Positions 34,918 to 44,115 of a stretch of DNA of 64,000 bases are shown here, one piece after another (position 1 is the first letter of the stretch; every line of letters begins with the position of its first letter). Both the position numbers and the translations under genes were made by a program. This DNA comes from Flavobacterium sp. 140616W15 (GTDB taxonomy: Bacteria; Bacteroidota; Bacteroidia; Flavobacteriales; Flavobacteriaceae). The stretch is taken from contig NZ_CP033068.1 of NCBI RefSeq assembly GCF_003668995.1, forward strand, positions 3,472,001 through 3,536,000. Direction: 5' to 3'. The notes beneath the pieces are model-generated. The model worked only from the letters and a program-made list of their open reading frames with translations. It did not search any database and was not told the origin of the DNA.

Positions 34918-34945
34918 AGATTTAAAAATTCTATACTAAAATAAT

Positions 34946-34993
34946 GCTACCTAAAAATAAGATAATCGTATCTTTGCTTTAGGTAGCTTTTTT
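34946..34993 (+). terminator. Terminator after etfA with embedded -7 promoter element
   Basis: GCTACCTAAA (34946-34955) and TTTAGGTAGC (34978-34987) pair, with an inner hairpin AAGATA-ATCG-TATCTT, followed by six T. The element TATCTTTG (34969-34976) inside the loop is a full TAnnTTTG match about 110 nt before the next ATG. Confidence 0.75.
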
Positions 34994-35084
34994 GTTCCAT
35001 ATTTTTTGATTAAAATTGCACTTTTATTTTTTACACAAAATTCTAATTAAAACGAGGTAGTAATACCTTATACGTCTGCAACTT

Positions 35085-35714
35085 ATGAGCTTAGTTAAAT
35101 TATCGATAAAAGGAATTTCATACAGTCAAACTCAAAATGGCGCTTATGCTTTGATTTTGAATGAAGTTGATGGCGAACGAAAGTTACCAATTGTAATTGG
35201 GGCTTTTGAAGCACAATCAATTGCTATTGCTTTGGAAAAAGAGATAAAACCACCTCGCCCATTAACACATGATTTATTCAAAAACTTTGCAGAACGATTC
35301 GATATTGTTGTTAAGCAAGTTATTATCCATAAATTAGTTGATGGAGTATTCTACTCTAGCCTGATTTGCGAAAGAGATAAAATTGAAGAAATAATCGATG
35401 CAAGAACTTCTGATGCCATAGCATTGGCATTACGTTTCAATGCTCCGATATTTACTTATAAAAACATTTTGGACAAGGCAGGGATTTATTTAAAGTCTAA
35501 TTCAATGGAAAGCGACAAGGACTCTCAAGAAATTGATGACGTGCTTTCTAATCCAGAAACATTTGGTCGCGAAGAAGAAAGCAATCAATCTGGCGAAACC
35601 TATTCTAAACATACAACTCAGGAGCTTAACGAATTACTAGAACAAGCTGTGCTTCAAGAAGATTACGAAAAAGCAGCTAAAATTCGTGATGAAATTTCAA
35701 AAAGAGAAGCGTAA
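35085..35714 (+). CDS. Bifunctional nuclease family protein with UVR motif
   Basis: 209 residues. The N-terminal domain (1-150) is the bifunctional nuclease (BFN, DUF151) fold: LPIVIGAFEAQSIAIALE and ARTSDAIALALRFNAPIF are its signatures. A linker of about 25 polar residues leads to a C-terminal UVR-type helix hairpin (LNELLEQAVLQEDYEKAAKIRDEIS), as in UvrB/UvrC. The combination is common in Bacteroidota. RNase/DNase activity is known for plant BFN proteins; the bacterial role is unclear. thyA follows after 13 bp. Confidence 0.88.
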   Translation: MSLVKLSIKGISYSQTQNGAYALILNEVDGERKLPIVIGAFEAQSIAIALEKEIKPPRPLTHDLFKNFAERFDIVVKQVIIHKLVDGVFYSSLICERDKIEEIIDARTSDAIALALRFNAPIFTYKNILDKAGIYLKSNSMESDKDSQEIDDVLSNPETFGREEESNQSGETYSKHTTQELNELLEQAVLQEDYEKAAKIRDEISKREA

Positions 35715-35727
35715 AGCATAATCAAAA

Positions 35728-36579
35728 ATGAAACAATACTTAGACTTAGTACAACATGTTCTTGAGAATGGTTGTCAAAAGGGAGATAGAACTGGAACTG
35801 GAACAAAAAGTGTTTTTGGATACCAAATGCGTTTTGATTTAAGTGAGGGATTCCCAATGGTTACTACTAAAAAATTACATTTAAAATCCATTATATACGA
35901 ATTACTTTGGTTTTTAAAGGGGGATACAAATATTAAATACCTTCAAGAAAACGGAGTTAAAATTTGGGATGCCTGGGCAGACAGCAATGGTGATTTAGGT
36001 CCTGTTTATGGACACCAATGGCGCAATTGGAACAGTGAAGAAATAGACCAAATTTCGGAGCTCATTACAGAACTTAAAACAAACCCAAATAGTCGTCGAA
36101 TGTTGGTTTCTGCTTGGAATCCATCAGTATTACCGGATACAAAAAAATCATTTGAAGAAAATGTAGCCAATAACAAAGCTGCATTACCTCCTTGTCATGC
36201 TTTTTTCCAATTTTATGTATCTAGTCCTGATCTTGAAAAAGGTGAAACTAAAGGAAAATTATCTTGTCAATTATACCAACGAAGTGCAGATATATTCTTA
36301 GGCGTTCCATTTAATATTGCATCATATGCTCTATTAACTATGATGATTGCACAAGTTTGTGACCTCGAAGCAGGAGAATTTATTCACACTTTTGGAGACG
36401 CACATATTTATAACAATCATTTTGAACAACTAGAATTACAATTAAAACGCGAGCCAAAACCATTACCTAAAATGGTTTTAAATCCCGATATAAAAAACAT
36501 ATTCGACTTTGATTACAACGACTTTACCCTTTTAGATTACGAGCCACATGCAGGAATCAAAGGAAGTGTTTCCGTATAA
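35728..36579 (+). CDS. thyA: Thymidylate synthase
   Basis: 283-residue ThyA converting dUMP to dTMP with methylene-tetrahydrofolate. The start [26 protein letters not shown], the catalytic Cys in [12 protein letters not shown], and the dUMP-binding [18 protein letters not shown] and HIYNNHFEQ are all present. It is about 20 residues longer than the E. coli enzyme owing to small insertions before the active site ([13 protein letters not shown]) and after it ([11 protein letters not shown]). folA lies in the same cluster, so the folate cycle partners are neighbours. Confidence 0.97.
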   Translation: MKQYLDLVQHVLENGCQKGDRTGTGTKSVFGYQMRFDLSEGFPMVTTKKLHLKSIIYELLWFLKGDTNIKYLQENGVKIWDAWADSNGDLGPVYGHQWRNWNSEEIDQISELITELKTNPNSRRMLVSAWNPSVLPDTKKSFEENVANNKAALPPCHAFFQFYVSSPDLEKGETKGKLSCQLYQRSADIFLGVPFNIASYALLTMMIAQVCDLEAGEFIHTFGDAHIYNNHFEQLELQLKREPKPLPKMVLNPDIKNIFDFDYNDFTLLDYEPHAGIKGSVSV

Positions 36580-36588
36580 AAACATAAA

Positions 36589-36618
36589 GATCCGCTTATC
36601 GAAAGCGGATTTTTTTTG
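36589..36618 (+). terminator. Terminator after thyA
   Basis: ATCCGCTT/AAGCGGAT stem with a run of T, 10 bp after the stop. Confidence 0.8.
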
Positions 36619-36726
36619 CTCTAAAAATAAACATAAAGCACAAAACCTTTTTCTGCACAAATATTCAACACTCAAAATAGTCCTATTTCAAAATAAATTT
36701 TATCTTTATAATCTAATATTTATCTC

Positions 36727-37065
36727 ATGGAAAAGGAATTACACGAGCAGTATGAATACGCAAGAAGAAGAATAAGACAAAAAAAAACGCTATATTTTCA
36801 TTTCGTCTTATTCCTTTTAGGAAGTTTATTTTTGTTTGTCGCTGATCGATTTTTAAATATCTCATACGGACAAAACTGGTACATCTGGATAATTACAGTC
36901 TGGTTTTTTATTTTTATTTTACATTTTATAAAAGTATATATCACTGACCGTTTTATGAATAAAAATTGGGAAAGAGAACAAATAGACCGACTTGTTGCCT
37001 TACAGCAAAAAAGAATAGCACAGCTAGACTCAAGCTTAAATGACAATGCCGAAAATAAATCTTAG
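36727..37065 (+). CDS. 2TM domain-containing membrane protein
   Basis: 112 residues with two hydrophobic segments (TLYFHFVLFLLGSLFLFVADRF and WYIWIITVWFFIFILHFIKVYI) and charged ends starting MEKELHEQYEYARRRIRQKK. This is the pattern of the small 2TM domain family, also found fused to LytTR regulators and histidine kinases in Bacteroidota. Function unknown. folA starts 11 bp after its stop. Confidence 0.85.
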   Translation: MEKELHEQYEYARRRIRQKKTLYFHFVLFLLGSLFLFVADRFLNISYGQNWYIWIITVWFFIFILHFIKVYITDRFMNKNWEREQIDRLVALQQKRIAQLDSSLNDNAENKS

Positions 37066-37076
37066 TTAAAAATAAA

Positions 37077-37559
37077 ATGATTATAATGATTGCGGCTGTT
37101 GCCGAAAACAATGCGCTTGGAAAAAACAATGAAATGATTTGGCACTTATCAAATGATTTCAAAAGATTTAAAGCCCTTACCACTGGACATCATATTATAA
37201 TGGGGCGAAAAACATTTGAAAGTTTCCCTAAACCGCTACCAAACAGAACTCATATTATAATAACGCGTCAAGATAATTATCAACCCGAAGGATGTATAGT
37301 TGTAAAAAGCATAGAAGAAGCAATTACAAAATGCCCTAAAGATGATGATTCATTTATAATTGGAGGTGGCGAAATATATAATTTAGGAATGCCTTTTGCT
37401 GATGTTTTAGAAATTACAAGAGTTCATCATAGTTTTGACGCTGATGCTTTTTTTCCTGAGATCAATAAAAACGAATGGCAACTAATAGAAGTAGAACCAA
37501 ACAAAAGAGATGAAAAACATCTTTACGACTACACTTACGAAACATACGTCAGATTATAA
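37077..37559 (+). CDS. folA: Dihydrofolate reductase
   Basis: 160-residue DHFR. MIAAVAENNALGKNNEMIWHL is the N-terminal substrate/cofactor segment; GRKTFESFPKPLPNR and IIGGGEIYN are the NADPH-binding motifs. Starts at 37077 or three codons later (37086) are both possible. Together with thyA 0.5 kb upstream it completes the thymidylate cycle. A strong terminator follows. Confidence 0.95.
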   Translation: MIIMIAAVAENNALGKNNEMIWHLSNDFKRFKALTTGHHIIMGRKTFESFPKPLPNRTHIIITRQDNYQPEGCIVVKSIEEAITKCPKDDDSFIIGGGEIYNLGMPFADVLEITRVHHSFDADAFFPEINKNEWQLIEVEPNKRDEKHLYDYTYETYVRL

Positions 37560-37560
37560 C

Positions 37561-37597
37561 AAAAAAAAGACCCGCATTAATGCGGGTCTTTTTTTTT
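37561..37597. terminator. Terminator after folA
   Basis: AAAAGACCCGCATT/AATGCGGGTCTTTT with flanking A and T runs, directly after the folA stop. It can work in both directions. Confidence 0.9.
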
Positions 37598-37622
37598 GGC
37601 AAACAATGATTAGAGAAATGAC

Positions 37623-37940
37623 CTACTCTAGAAAGAGTATTTGATAACATAAAATAAAAATTACAAATATTAAAAATACACCAGAAAAGAATATTATAAT
37701 ATTTGAGATTTTTTGAGAGTACATCTCAAAAAAGCCTTTAATACCAAATACCACGAAGGTACTAAAGACAAAGAAAATTAAAATTTCCAAAAACAAATTT
37801 AATCCTAAGAACGTATTTTGCGCTTTAAAAATAATACTGCTCTCAAAAACAGTACTTTCAAAACAACTTACTAGAACAAACGAGATGATAAGCGCAAGTA
37901 GCACCCATTTGATTTGGGTCATTAATTCTCTATTAATCAT
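37623..37940 (-). CDS. Small membrane protein, unknown
   Basis: 105 residues with three likely membrane segments (WVLLALIISFVLVSC, LFLEILIFFVFSTFVVFGI, IIIFFSGVFLIFVIFILCYQI). No family recognised. The VSC at residues 24-26 could suggest a lipobox, but the preceding N-region is atypical and two further membrane segments follow. It is an isolated minus-strand gene among plus-strand neighbours. Confidence 0.55.
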   Translation of the reverse strand: MINRELMTQIKWVLLALIISFVLVSCFESTVFESSIIFKAQNTFLGLNLFLEILIFFVFSTFVVFGIKGFFEMYSQKISNIIIFFSGVFLIFVIFILCYQILFLE

Positions 37941-38116
37941 TGAAAAAATATAATCATTTTTACAAAGTAAATTTCTACAATAAATAACTTCCTCACAATA
38001 CCCACTTTTAGTGATTTTTACAAATCATTAAAAGTGGGTATAACAACCAATAAAAACCAAAAAATAATTTCATCTCGTAATTAAAGAAACGGAATAACAG
38101 TTAATACATATTGTAT

Positions 38117-38124
38117 TATATTTG
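38117..38124 (+). promoter_or_regulatory. -7 element of the ubiE-porT promoter
   Basis: TATATTTG, a full TAnnTTTG match 14 nt before the ubiE ATG, so the 5' leader is very short. Confidence 0.6.
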
Positions 38125-38138
38125 TACAAATTAAAAAA

Positions 38139-38870
38139 ATGTCAGAAAAAATAACACCTTATAAAAATTCGGCCTTAGGGAAGAAAGAACAAGTTGAACA
38201 AATGTTCGATACAATATCTGGAAATTATGATAACTTAAATCGTGTAATTTCATTTGGTATTGATATTAAATGGCGAAAAAAAGTATTAAAAATAGTTTCA
38301 GACAGGAAACCAAAGATAATTCTAGATATCGCAACAGGAACTGGTGATCTAGCTATTTTGATGGCACAAACAAATGCTGAAAAAATCATTGGTCTGGATA
38401 TCTCTTCTGGAATGCTTGAAGTAGGAAAGAAAAAAATCGCTGCAAAAAACCTAAGCCAAACTATTGAAATGGTCGTAGGAGATTCAGAAAACTTACCTTT
38501 TGAAGACAATCATTTTGATGCAATCACGGTAGCATTTGGTGTTAGAAACTTCGAAAATCTTGAAAAAGGTTTATCTGAAATTTTAAGAGTCTTAAAACCA
38601 AATGGAGTTTTTGTAATTCTTGAAACTTCGGTTCCAGACAAAACTCCTTATAAACAAGGTTATGGATTCTACACTAAAAACATCCTTCCATTAATAGGAA
38701 AAATATTTTCTAAAGATGATGCCGCTTATGGTTATTTATCTGAATCTGCCGCAAATTTCCCTTATGGAGAAAACCTAAACAATATTTTACGAAAAATCGG
38801 GTTTATAGATGTGAAAGCCTTGCCACAAACATTTGGTGTAGCAACTATTTATTCAGCTTCTAAAAAATAG
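38139..38870 (+). CDS. ubiE: Demethylmenaquinone methyltransferase (UbiE/MenG)
   Basis: 243-residue SAM-dependent class I methyltransferase performing the last step of menaquinone synthesis. Motif I is [47 protein letters not shown] is the UbiE signature. Bacteroidota use menaquinone, so the MenG activity is expected. It lies immediately before porT (one base between stop and ATG), an arrangement seen in related gliding bacteria. Confidence 0.95.
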   Translation: MSEKITPYKNSALGKKEQVEQMFDTISGNYDNLNRVISFGIDIKWRKKVLKIVSDRKPKIILDIATGTGDLAILMAQTNAEKIIGLDISSGMLEVGKKKIAAKNLSQTIEMVVGDSENLPFEDNHFDAITVAFGVRNFENLEKGLSEILRVLKPNGVFVILETSVPDKTPYKQGYGFYTKNILPLIGKIFSKDDAAYGYLSESAANFPYGENLNNILRKIGFIDVKALPQTFGVATIYSASKK

Positions 38871-38871
38871 T

Positions 38872-39582
38872 ATGAAAAAAACTGTAATCTTAATTTTATT
38901 TATCTTCACTACAAAGGGATATACTCAATTTACTAAAAGCATGTTTAGTAAAGATCCTATTATCAATTTAGAAACTTGGCAAAAACAACGTCTTTATTTT
39001 GGATATTACCTTGGTTTCAATAGCTATAACTTTAAGATAGACTACAAAACCGTTGGACCCGATATCCAGATAAAAAAAACAACTGGATTTAACGTTGGTG
39101 TTGTAGCCGATTTAAGATTACAGGAATATATTAACCTTCGTTTTGAACCAGGGTTATATTATACTAAAAGAGATCTATATTATCCTAATCCTGAACTTGC
39201 TTCGAAGACTGATTATTTAAGAGAGGTAAATAGTACTTATATCAATTTTCCTCTACTCTTAAAATTCTCTGCGTTAAGAACAGGAAATGTACGACCTTAT
39301 TTAGTTGGAGGAATGTCTACGACGTTAAATCTATCTAGTAATGCAAAATCTATTGATGACAATTTAGAGCAACGCTTTAGAGTAAAAGCTTGGACAATGA
39401 ATTATGAATTAGGTTTTGGAGTTGATTTTTTCTCAGAATATTTTATTTTCTCTCCTTCAATTAGAGGGTCATTTGGTCTTAGCGACGAATTAATTCGTGA
39501 CAAAGATCCAAACAGCCCTTGGACAGGTAACATAGAATCGATGAAATCAAGAGCTATTTTAATTAACTTTACTTTTCATTAA
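38872..39582 (+). CDS. porT: Type IX secretion/gliding protein PorT (SprT)
   Basis: 236 residues with a signal peptide (KKTVILILFIFTTKGYTQ) and an outer-membrane beta-barrel of about eight strands ending in SRAILINFTFH. Sequence pattern (FYGYYLG-like start of barrel, LRFEPGLYYTKRDL, YINFPLLLKFSALR) and the ubiE neighbour identify PorT, which is required for type IX secretion and gliding. The start overlaps the ubiE stop region, so expression is coupled. Assignment of PorT rather than a generic PorT-like barrel rests partly on context. Confidence 0.85.
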   Translation: MKKTVILILFIFTTKGYTQFTKSMFSKDPIINLETWQKQRLYFGYYLGFNSYNFKIDYKTVGPDIQIKKTTGFNVGVVADLRLQEYINLRFEPGLYYTKRDLYYPNPELASKTDYLREVNSTYINFPLLLKFSALRTGNVRPYLVGGMSTTLNLSSNAKSIDDNLEQRFRVKAWTMNYELGFGVDFFSEYFIFSPSIRGSFGLSDELIRDKDPNSPWTGNIESMKSRAILINFTFH

Positions 39583-39590
39583 TAACAGAA

Positions 39591-40319
39591 TTAACTATTA
39601 CGTTTAAATTCACTAAGTATAATTGCGGTTGCAGTAGCCACATTTAAGCTTTCGGTTTTTTGAAGATCTCCAAATCTAGGAATAGTAAGTCTGTTTTGGA
39701 TGGTTTTTTCAATTTCATCCGATATACCATTACCTTCATTACCCATTATAATAATACCTTCTTGTGGTAAATCAGTTTTATAGATATTAGAACCATCCAT
39801 AAAAGTACCAAAAACAGGAAGTGACGTTTGAGCAAGAAAAGCCTTTAAATCAATATAATTCACATTAACCCTAGCAATTGAACCCATAGTAGCCTGAACC
39901 ACTTTTGGATTATAGATATCTACTGATTCTTTAGAACAAAGCAATTGCTTGATTCCGAACCAATCGCAAAGTCGTAAAATAGTTCCTAAATTCCCAGGGT
40001 CACGAATATCATCAAGAGCAAGGATTAAACCAGATTCTATTATTTTTTTATCAGCAGGAATCTTAAAAACTGCCAAACAAGAATTCGGAGTTGACAAAGC
40101 ACTAATTTTTTTTAGTTCTTGTGCGTTAATTAACGTTTTCTTAGAGACTAAAACGGTCTCAAAATCGTTTTGAGTAGTATACAGGTGCTCTAATTCAAAA
40201 TTGGATTGTAACAATTCTTGAATTACTTTTACTCCTTCGGCAAAAAACAAACCATTAGCAAAACGTTGTTTTTTTTGAAGTAAACCTGATATAAGCTTTA
40301 TTTGGTTTTTACTAACCAT
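39591..40319 (-). CDS. TrmH/SpoU-family 2'-O-ribose RNA methyltransferase
   Basis: From the ATG at 40319 the protein has 242 residues. The N-terminal L30e-like substrate-binding domain (1-95) precedes the SPOUT domain with its knotted motifs: ALDDIRDPGNLGTILR (motif 1), IIMGNEGNGIS (motif 2) and IPRFGDLQKTESLNVATATAI (motif 3). The target nucleotide (rRNA or tRNA) cannot be predicted. The frame is open 56 codons further but would overlap tamL, so the inner start is chosen. The gene is divergent from tamL with only 37 bp between them. Confidence 0.92.
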   Translation of the reverse strand: MVSKNQIKLISGLLQKKQRFANGLFFAEGVKVIQELLQSNFELEHLYTTQNDFETVLVSKKTLINAQELKKISALSTPNSCLAVFKIPADKKIIESGLILALDDIRDPGNLGTILRLCDWFGIKQLLCSKESVDIYNPKVVQATMGSIARVNVNYIDLKAFLAQTSLPVFGTFMDGSNIYKTDLPQEGIIIMGNEGNGISDEIEKTIQNRLTIPRFGDLQKTESLNVATATAIILSEFKRNS

Positions 40320-40356
40320 AAAATAATGTACTTTTGAATTAAATATTTTAGAACAC

Positions 40357-42912
40357 TTGAGAAAGATTTCCACAAAAATAGTAGCATTTATTCTAATAGC
40401 AATATTTATTTCAGCTTGTAATTCTGTAAAAAGAGTTCCTAATGGTAAAAAACTCCTTACTAAGAACGAAATTATAGTAAATGACAAACCTATTAAGGAT
40501 GAAAATATATTTAACCAATTATATCAAAAACCCAATAGCACACTTATTGGTGGATACAAGTTGCGCTTAAACTTATACAATTTAGCCAATCCAAATCCAG
40601 ATTCTACTTTTCAGGCGAAATATAAAAGCAATCCTAAAAGATATGAAAGATTATCTAAACTATTATCTGCAAAACAAGTCGATCGCCTTGGACAGTCCTT
40701 TTTATACAAAGGGATAAATGACTTTTTTAAAACTACTGGAGAACCTCCAGTAATTATTGATACCAGTAAGGTAAAAAAATCTTCTATGCGTTTAAAATAT
40801 CATTATTTCCATAATGGCTATTTTAATACCAAAACTGCTTTTACAATTGACAGCGTAGGCACTAAGAAAGCCAAGATACGATATACTGTAACAACAGGAC
40901 AACCCTTTCTTTTAGACACTATTACTACCAGTATATCATCTCCTGATGTGGATTCGTTATACAACAAAAGCATTGAGAATACGGTATTAAAATCAGGAAA
41001 CCAATATAAGACAAGTGATTTAGATGATGAAAAAAACCGTATAACAACTTATTTTAGAAATCATGGAGTGTATTATTTCCAATCTAACAATGTAACTTAT
41101 AACATTGATACTATAAACAAAAAGAACAAGGCAAATATAGATCTAATCATAAAAGATTACACTTATCAGGATAAAGATTCTAGCAGAACTGTGCCTTTTA
41201 AAGTCTATAAAATTAGCGACGTTAACATTTATACTGATTATTCGGCTGCAAATGCTAAATCAGAAATTACAGACAGCACCACTTACAAAAACTTTAATTT
41301 ATACAGTTATAAAAAACTAAAGTACAAGCCCTATGCAATAACTGATGCAATTTTTATTAGTAAAGGAACTGTTTTTGCTGATTTTAAGACAACGCTTACA
41401 ACTCGATATTTAAATAATTTAAAGATTTTTAATTATCCATCTATCCATTACGAAGTAGATAAAAGAGACTCTACAGCGCAATCTCTAATTGCCAAGATAT
41501 ACCTGACTCCTAGAAAAAAATACAGTTTCGGAACCACCTTAGATGTTACCCATTCTAACATTCAGGATTTCGGAATTGGTTTTAGTCTTTCACAAACAAT
41601 TCGTAATGTATTTAATGGTGCCGAAACACTAGAAATTGCAGGACGTGTTAATGTTGGTTCTTCACAAGATTTAGCAAATCCAAACGGGACTTTCTTTAAC
41701 GCATCAGAATATGGTGTCGACATTAAGCTAAACGTACCTAGAATATTAATGCCTTTTGGAACCGAGAAAATCATTCCAAAAAGCATGATTCCTTCAACAG
41801 TAATGACTGCTGGTTTTGCAAAACAAAGAAACATAGGTCTGGATAAAGAAAATTTTACAGGTGCATTTACCTATAATTGGACACCAAAAAGAAATAATAC
41901 AGCACGTATTGACCTTTTAAATGTACAATATGTACGGAATTTGAATCCACAAAATTATTACAGTGTGTATCGTTCCTCTTATAACGCATTAAATGATCTA
42001 GCAGCAAAGTACAATACAAATCCTGATTATATTGACGAAGAAACTCAAGATTTAATAATCGAAAAAGGAACAAACGGATTTACAAACGATATATTAAATA
42101 AAAATATAATAATTCCCGAAAGCGATTTCCAAACAGTAGAAAGCATTGAAGAAAGAAGGAGACGACTTACAGAAAATGATTTTATTTTGGCATCAAGTTA
42201 TACTTTTACCAAAACAACTAAGAAAGATTTACTAGACAATACTTTTTATCTTTTTAAAGCAAAAATTGAAACAGCAGGATCTTTACTATCAGTAATCTCC
42301 AAAGCTGCTAATTTGCAAAAAAATACAAATGGCAACTATCAAATTTTTAATTTAGAATATTCTGAATACTTAAAAACTGAGTTTGAATACATTAAACATT
42401 GGGATTTAACAAAGGAAAAAGTAGTTGCTGTACGAACATTTTTTGGTATTGCTGTTCCTTTTGGTAATTCTGATTACATTCCTTTTTCTAGAAGTTACTA
42501 TTCTGGAGGATCGAATGATAATAGAGCTTGGCAACCGTATTCATTAGGGCCGGGAAGTACTGGAGCCGTTAATGATTTTAACGAAGCTAATATGAAAATT
42601 GCAATTAGTGGTGAATTTAGATATAAGGTTTTAGGCAAATTGAAAGGAGCTATTTTTGCAGATGCAGGAAATATCTGGAATGTATTAGATAATGTAACAG
42701 ATGAAAAAGCAACTTTTAAGAATTTTGGTGATCTTAAAGACATTGCACTAGGAACAGGAATAGGGTTTCGCTATGATTTAAGTTTCTTCGTAATCCGTTT
42801 TGACTTAGGATTTAAAACCTATAATCCTGCTTACGAAACAGGCAAACGTTGGTTCAGAGATTACAACTTCGGACACTCGGTTTTAAATTTTGGAATAAAT
42901 TATCCTTTCTAA
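40357..42912 (+). CDS. tamL: TamL-type BamA/TamA-family outer-membrane lipoprotein (TTG start)
   Basis: 851-residue Omp85-family protein. The N-terminus has a lipoprotein signal with lipobox ISAC (KIVAFILIAIFISACNS). POTRA-like domains follow (about 30-390) and then a C-terminal 16-strand barrel with the Omp85 motif region FFGIAVPFGNSDYIPFSRSYYSGG, ending SVLNFGINYPF. The lipidated form is the Bacteroidota TamL, partner of TamB in moving lipids or proteins to the outer membrane. No in-frame ATG exists between the upstream stop (40324) and the TTG at 40357, so TTG initiation is required. Confidence 0.88.
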   Translation: MRKISTKIVAFILIAIFISACNSVKRVPNGKKLLTKNEIIVNDKPIKDENIFNQLYQKPNSTLIGGYKLRLNLYNLANPNPDSTFQAKYKSNPKRYERLSKLLSAKQVDRLGQSFLYKGINDFFKTTGEPPVIIDTSKVKKSSMRLKYHYFHNGYFNTKTAFTIDSVGTKKAKIRYTVTTGQPFLLDTITTSISSPDVDSLYNKSIENTVLKSGNQYKTSDLDDEKNRITTYFRNHGVYYFQSNNVTYNIDTINKKNKANIDLIIKDYTYQDKDSSRTVPFKVYKISDVNIYTDYSAANAKSEITDSTTYKNFNLYSYKKLKYKPYAITDAIFISKGTVFADFKTTLTTRYLNNLKIFNYPSIHYEVDKRDSTAQSLIAKIYLTPRKKYSFGTTLDVTHSNIQDFGIGFSLSQTIRNVFNGAETLEIAGRVNVGSSQDLANPNGTFFNASEYGVDIKLNVPRILMPFGTEKIIPKSMIPSTVMTAGFAKQRNIGLDKENFTGAFTYNWTPKRNNTARIDLLNVQYVRNLNPQNYYSVYRSSYNALNDLAAKYNTNPDYIDEETQDLIIEKGTNGFTNDILNKNIIIPESDFQTVESIEERRRRLTENDFILASSYTFTKTTKKDLLDNTFYLFKAKIETAGSLLSVISKAANLQKNTNGNYQIFNLEYSEYLKTEFEYIKHWDLTKEKVVAVRTFFGIAVPFGNSDYIPFSRSYYSGGSNDNRAWQPYSLGPGSTGAVNDFNEANMKIAISGEFRYKVLGKLKGAIFADAGNIWNVLDNVTDEKATFKNFGDLKDIALGTGIGFRYDLSFFVIRFDLGFKTYNPAYETGKRWFRDYNFGHSVLNFGINYPF

Positions 42913-42926
42913 TGCTAATTAATTCT

Positions 42927-42934
42927 TATTTTTG
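42927..42934 (+). promoter_or_regulatory. -7 element of fbaA promoter
   Basis: TATTTTTG, full TAnnTTTG match, 38 nt before the fbaA ATG. Confidence 0.6.
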
Positions 42935-42972
42935 CAAACTAAAAACTAAAAAACAACTAAAAAAGAATTACA

Positions 42973-44040
42973 ATGGCACACAATATTAAACCAGGAGTAG
43001 CTACAGGAGATCAAGTTCAAGAGATTTTTAATTATGCAAAAGAAAAAGGATTTGCACTTCCTGCAGTAAACGTTACTGGATCAAGTACAATCAATGGAGT
43101 TCTTGAAACTGCAGCAAAACTGAATGCGCCAGTTATTATTCAATTTTCTAATGGTGGAGCTCAATTTAATGCTGGAAAAGGATTATCTAATGCTAACGAA
43201 AAAGCGGCAATCGCTGGTGGAATTGCTGGAGCAAAACACATTCATACTTTAGCAGAAGCTTACGGTGCAACAGTAATTTTACATACTGATCACTGTGCAA
43301 AAAAATTATTACCTTGGATTGATGGTTTGTTAGATGCATCTGAAAAACATTTTGCAGAAACAGGAAAACCATTATACAGTTCTCATATGATTGATTTATC
43401 TGAGGAGCCAATCGAAGAAAACATCGAAATCTGTAAAGGTTACTTAGCTAGAATGAGCAAAATGGGGATGACACTTGAAATCGAACTTGGAATTACAGGT
43501 GGTGAAGAAGATGGTGTTGACAACTCTGATGTAGATAGCTCAAAATTATACACTCAACCAGAGGAAGTAGCTTATGCTTACGAAGAATTATCTAAAATAA
43601 GCCCTAAATTTACAATTGCTGCTGCATTTGGTAACGTTCACGGGGTTTACAAACCAGGAAACGTAAAATTAACTCCAAAAATCTTAAAAAACTCTCAAGA
43701 TTTCGTTCAAGACAAATTTAAAACTGGTCATAACCCAGTAGATTTCGTTTTCCACGGAGGTTCAGGTTCTACACTTGAAGAAATTAGAGAAGCGATTGGA
43801 TACGGAGTTATCAAAATGAATATCGATACTGATTTACAATTCGCATACACTGAAGGAATCCGTGACTATATGGTTAAAAACATTGACTATTTAAAAACAC
43901 AAATTGGTAACCCAGAAGGTGCTGATGTTCCTAATAAAAAATACTACGATCCAAGAAGATGGGTACGTGAAAGTGAAGTAACATTCAACGCAAGACTTGA
44001 ACAAGCTTTTGCTGACTTGAATAACGTAAATACACTATAA
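42973..44040 (+). CDS. fbaA: Class II fructose-bisphosphate aldolase
   Basis: 355-residue zinc-dependent aldolase of glycolysis and gluconeogenesis. Zinc and substrate motifs: VILHTDHCAKKLLPWIDGLL, LEIELGITGGEEDGVD, ALAFGNVHG-type AAAFGNVHGVYKPGN, VFHGGSGSTLEEI and VIKMNIDTDLQFAY. Length and motifs place it in the E. coli FbaA group. Codon choice is strongly biased to highly-expressed forms. accD follows after a 75-bp spacer that forms a hairpin of GTTTAAAGTT repeats. Confidence 0.96.
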   Translation: MAHNIKPGVATGDQVQEIFNYAKEKGFALPAVNVTGSSTINGVLETAAKLNAPVIIQFSNGGAQFNAGKGLSNANEKAAIAGGIAGAKHIHTLAEAYGATVILHTDHCAKKLLPWIDGLLDASEKHFAETGKPLYSSHMIDLSEEPIEENIEICKGYLARMSKMGMTLEIELGITGGEEDGVDNSDVDSSKLYTQPEEVAYAYEELSKISPKFTIAAAFGNVHGVYKPGNVKLTPKILKNSQDFVQDKFKTGHNPVDFVFHGGSGSTLEEIREAIGYGVIKMNIDTDLQFAYTEGIRDYMVKNIDYLKTQIGNPEGADVPNKKYYDPRRWVRESEVTFNARLEQAFADLNNVNTL

Positions 44041-44043
44041 TTA

Positions 44044-44100
44044 AAAAGTTTAAAGTTTTAGGTTTGAAGTTTCACAACTTTAAACTTTAAACCTAAAACA
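44044..44100. repeat. GTTT(C/A)A-type spacer hairpin between fbaA and accD
   Basis: GTTTAAAGTT (44047-44056) and AACTTTAAAC (about 44074-44083) are exact complements; AGTTTTAGGTTTGAAG and AAACCTAAAAC also pair. It belongs to the same class as the etfB-etfA and cys operon spacers. Confidence 0.5.
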
Positions 44101-44115
44101 ACAAAAACAAAAAAT

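Noticed and set aside
40320..40487. Upstream extension of the RNA methyltransferase (56 more codons)
   Set aside because: It would overlap the divergent tamL gene and its signal peptide, and the sequence before MVSKNQIKLI does not look like the family.
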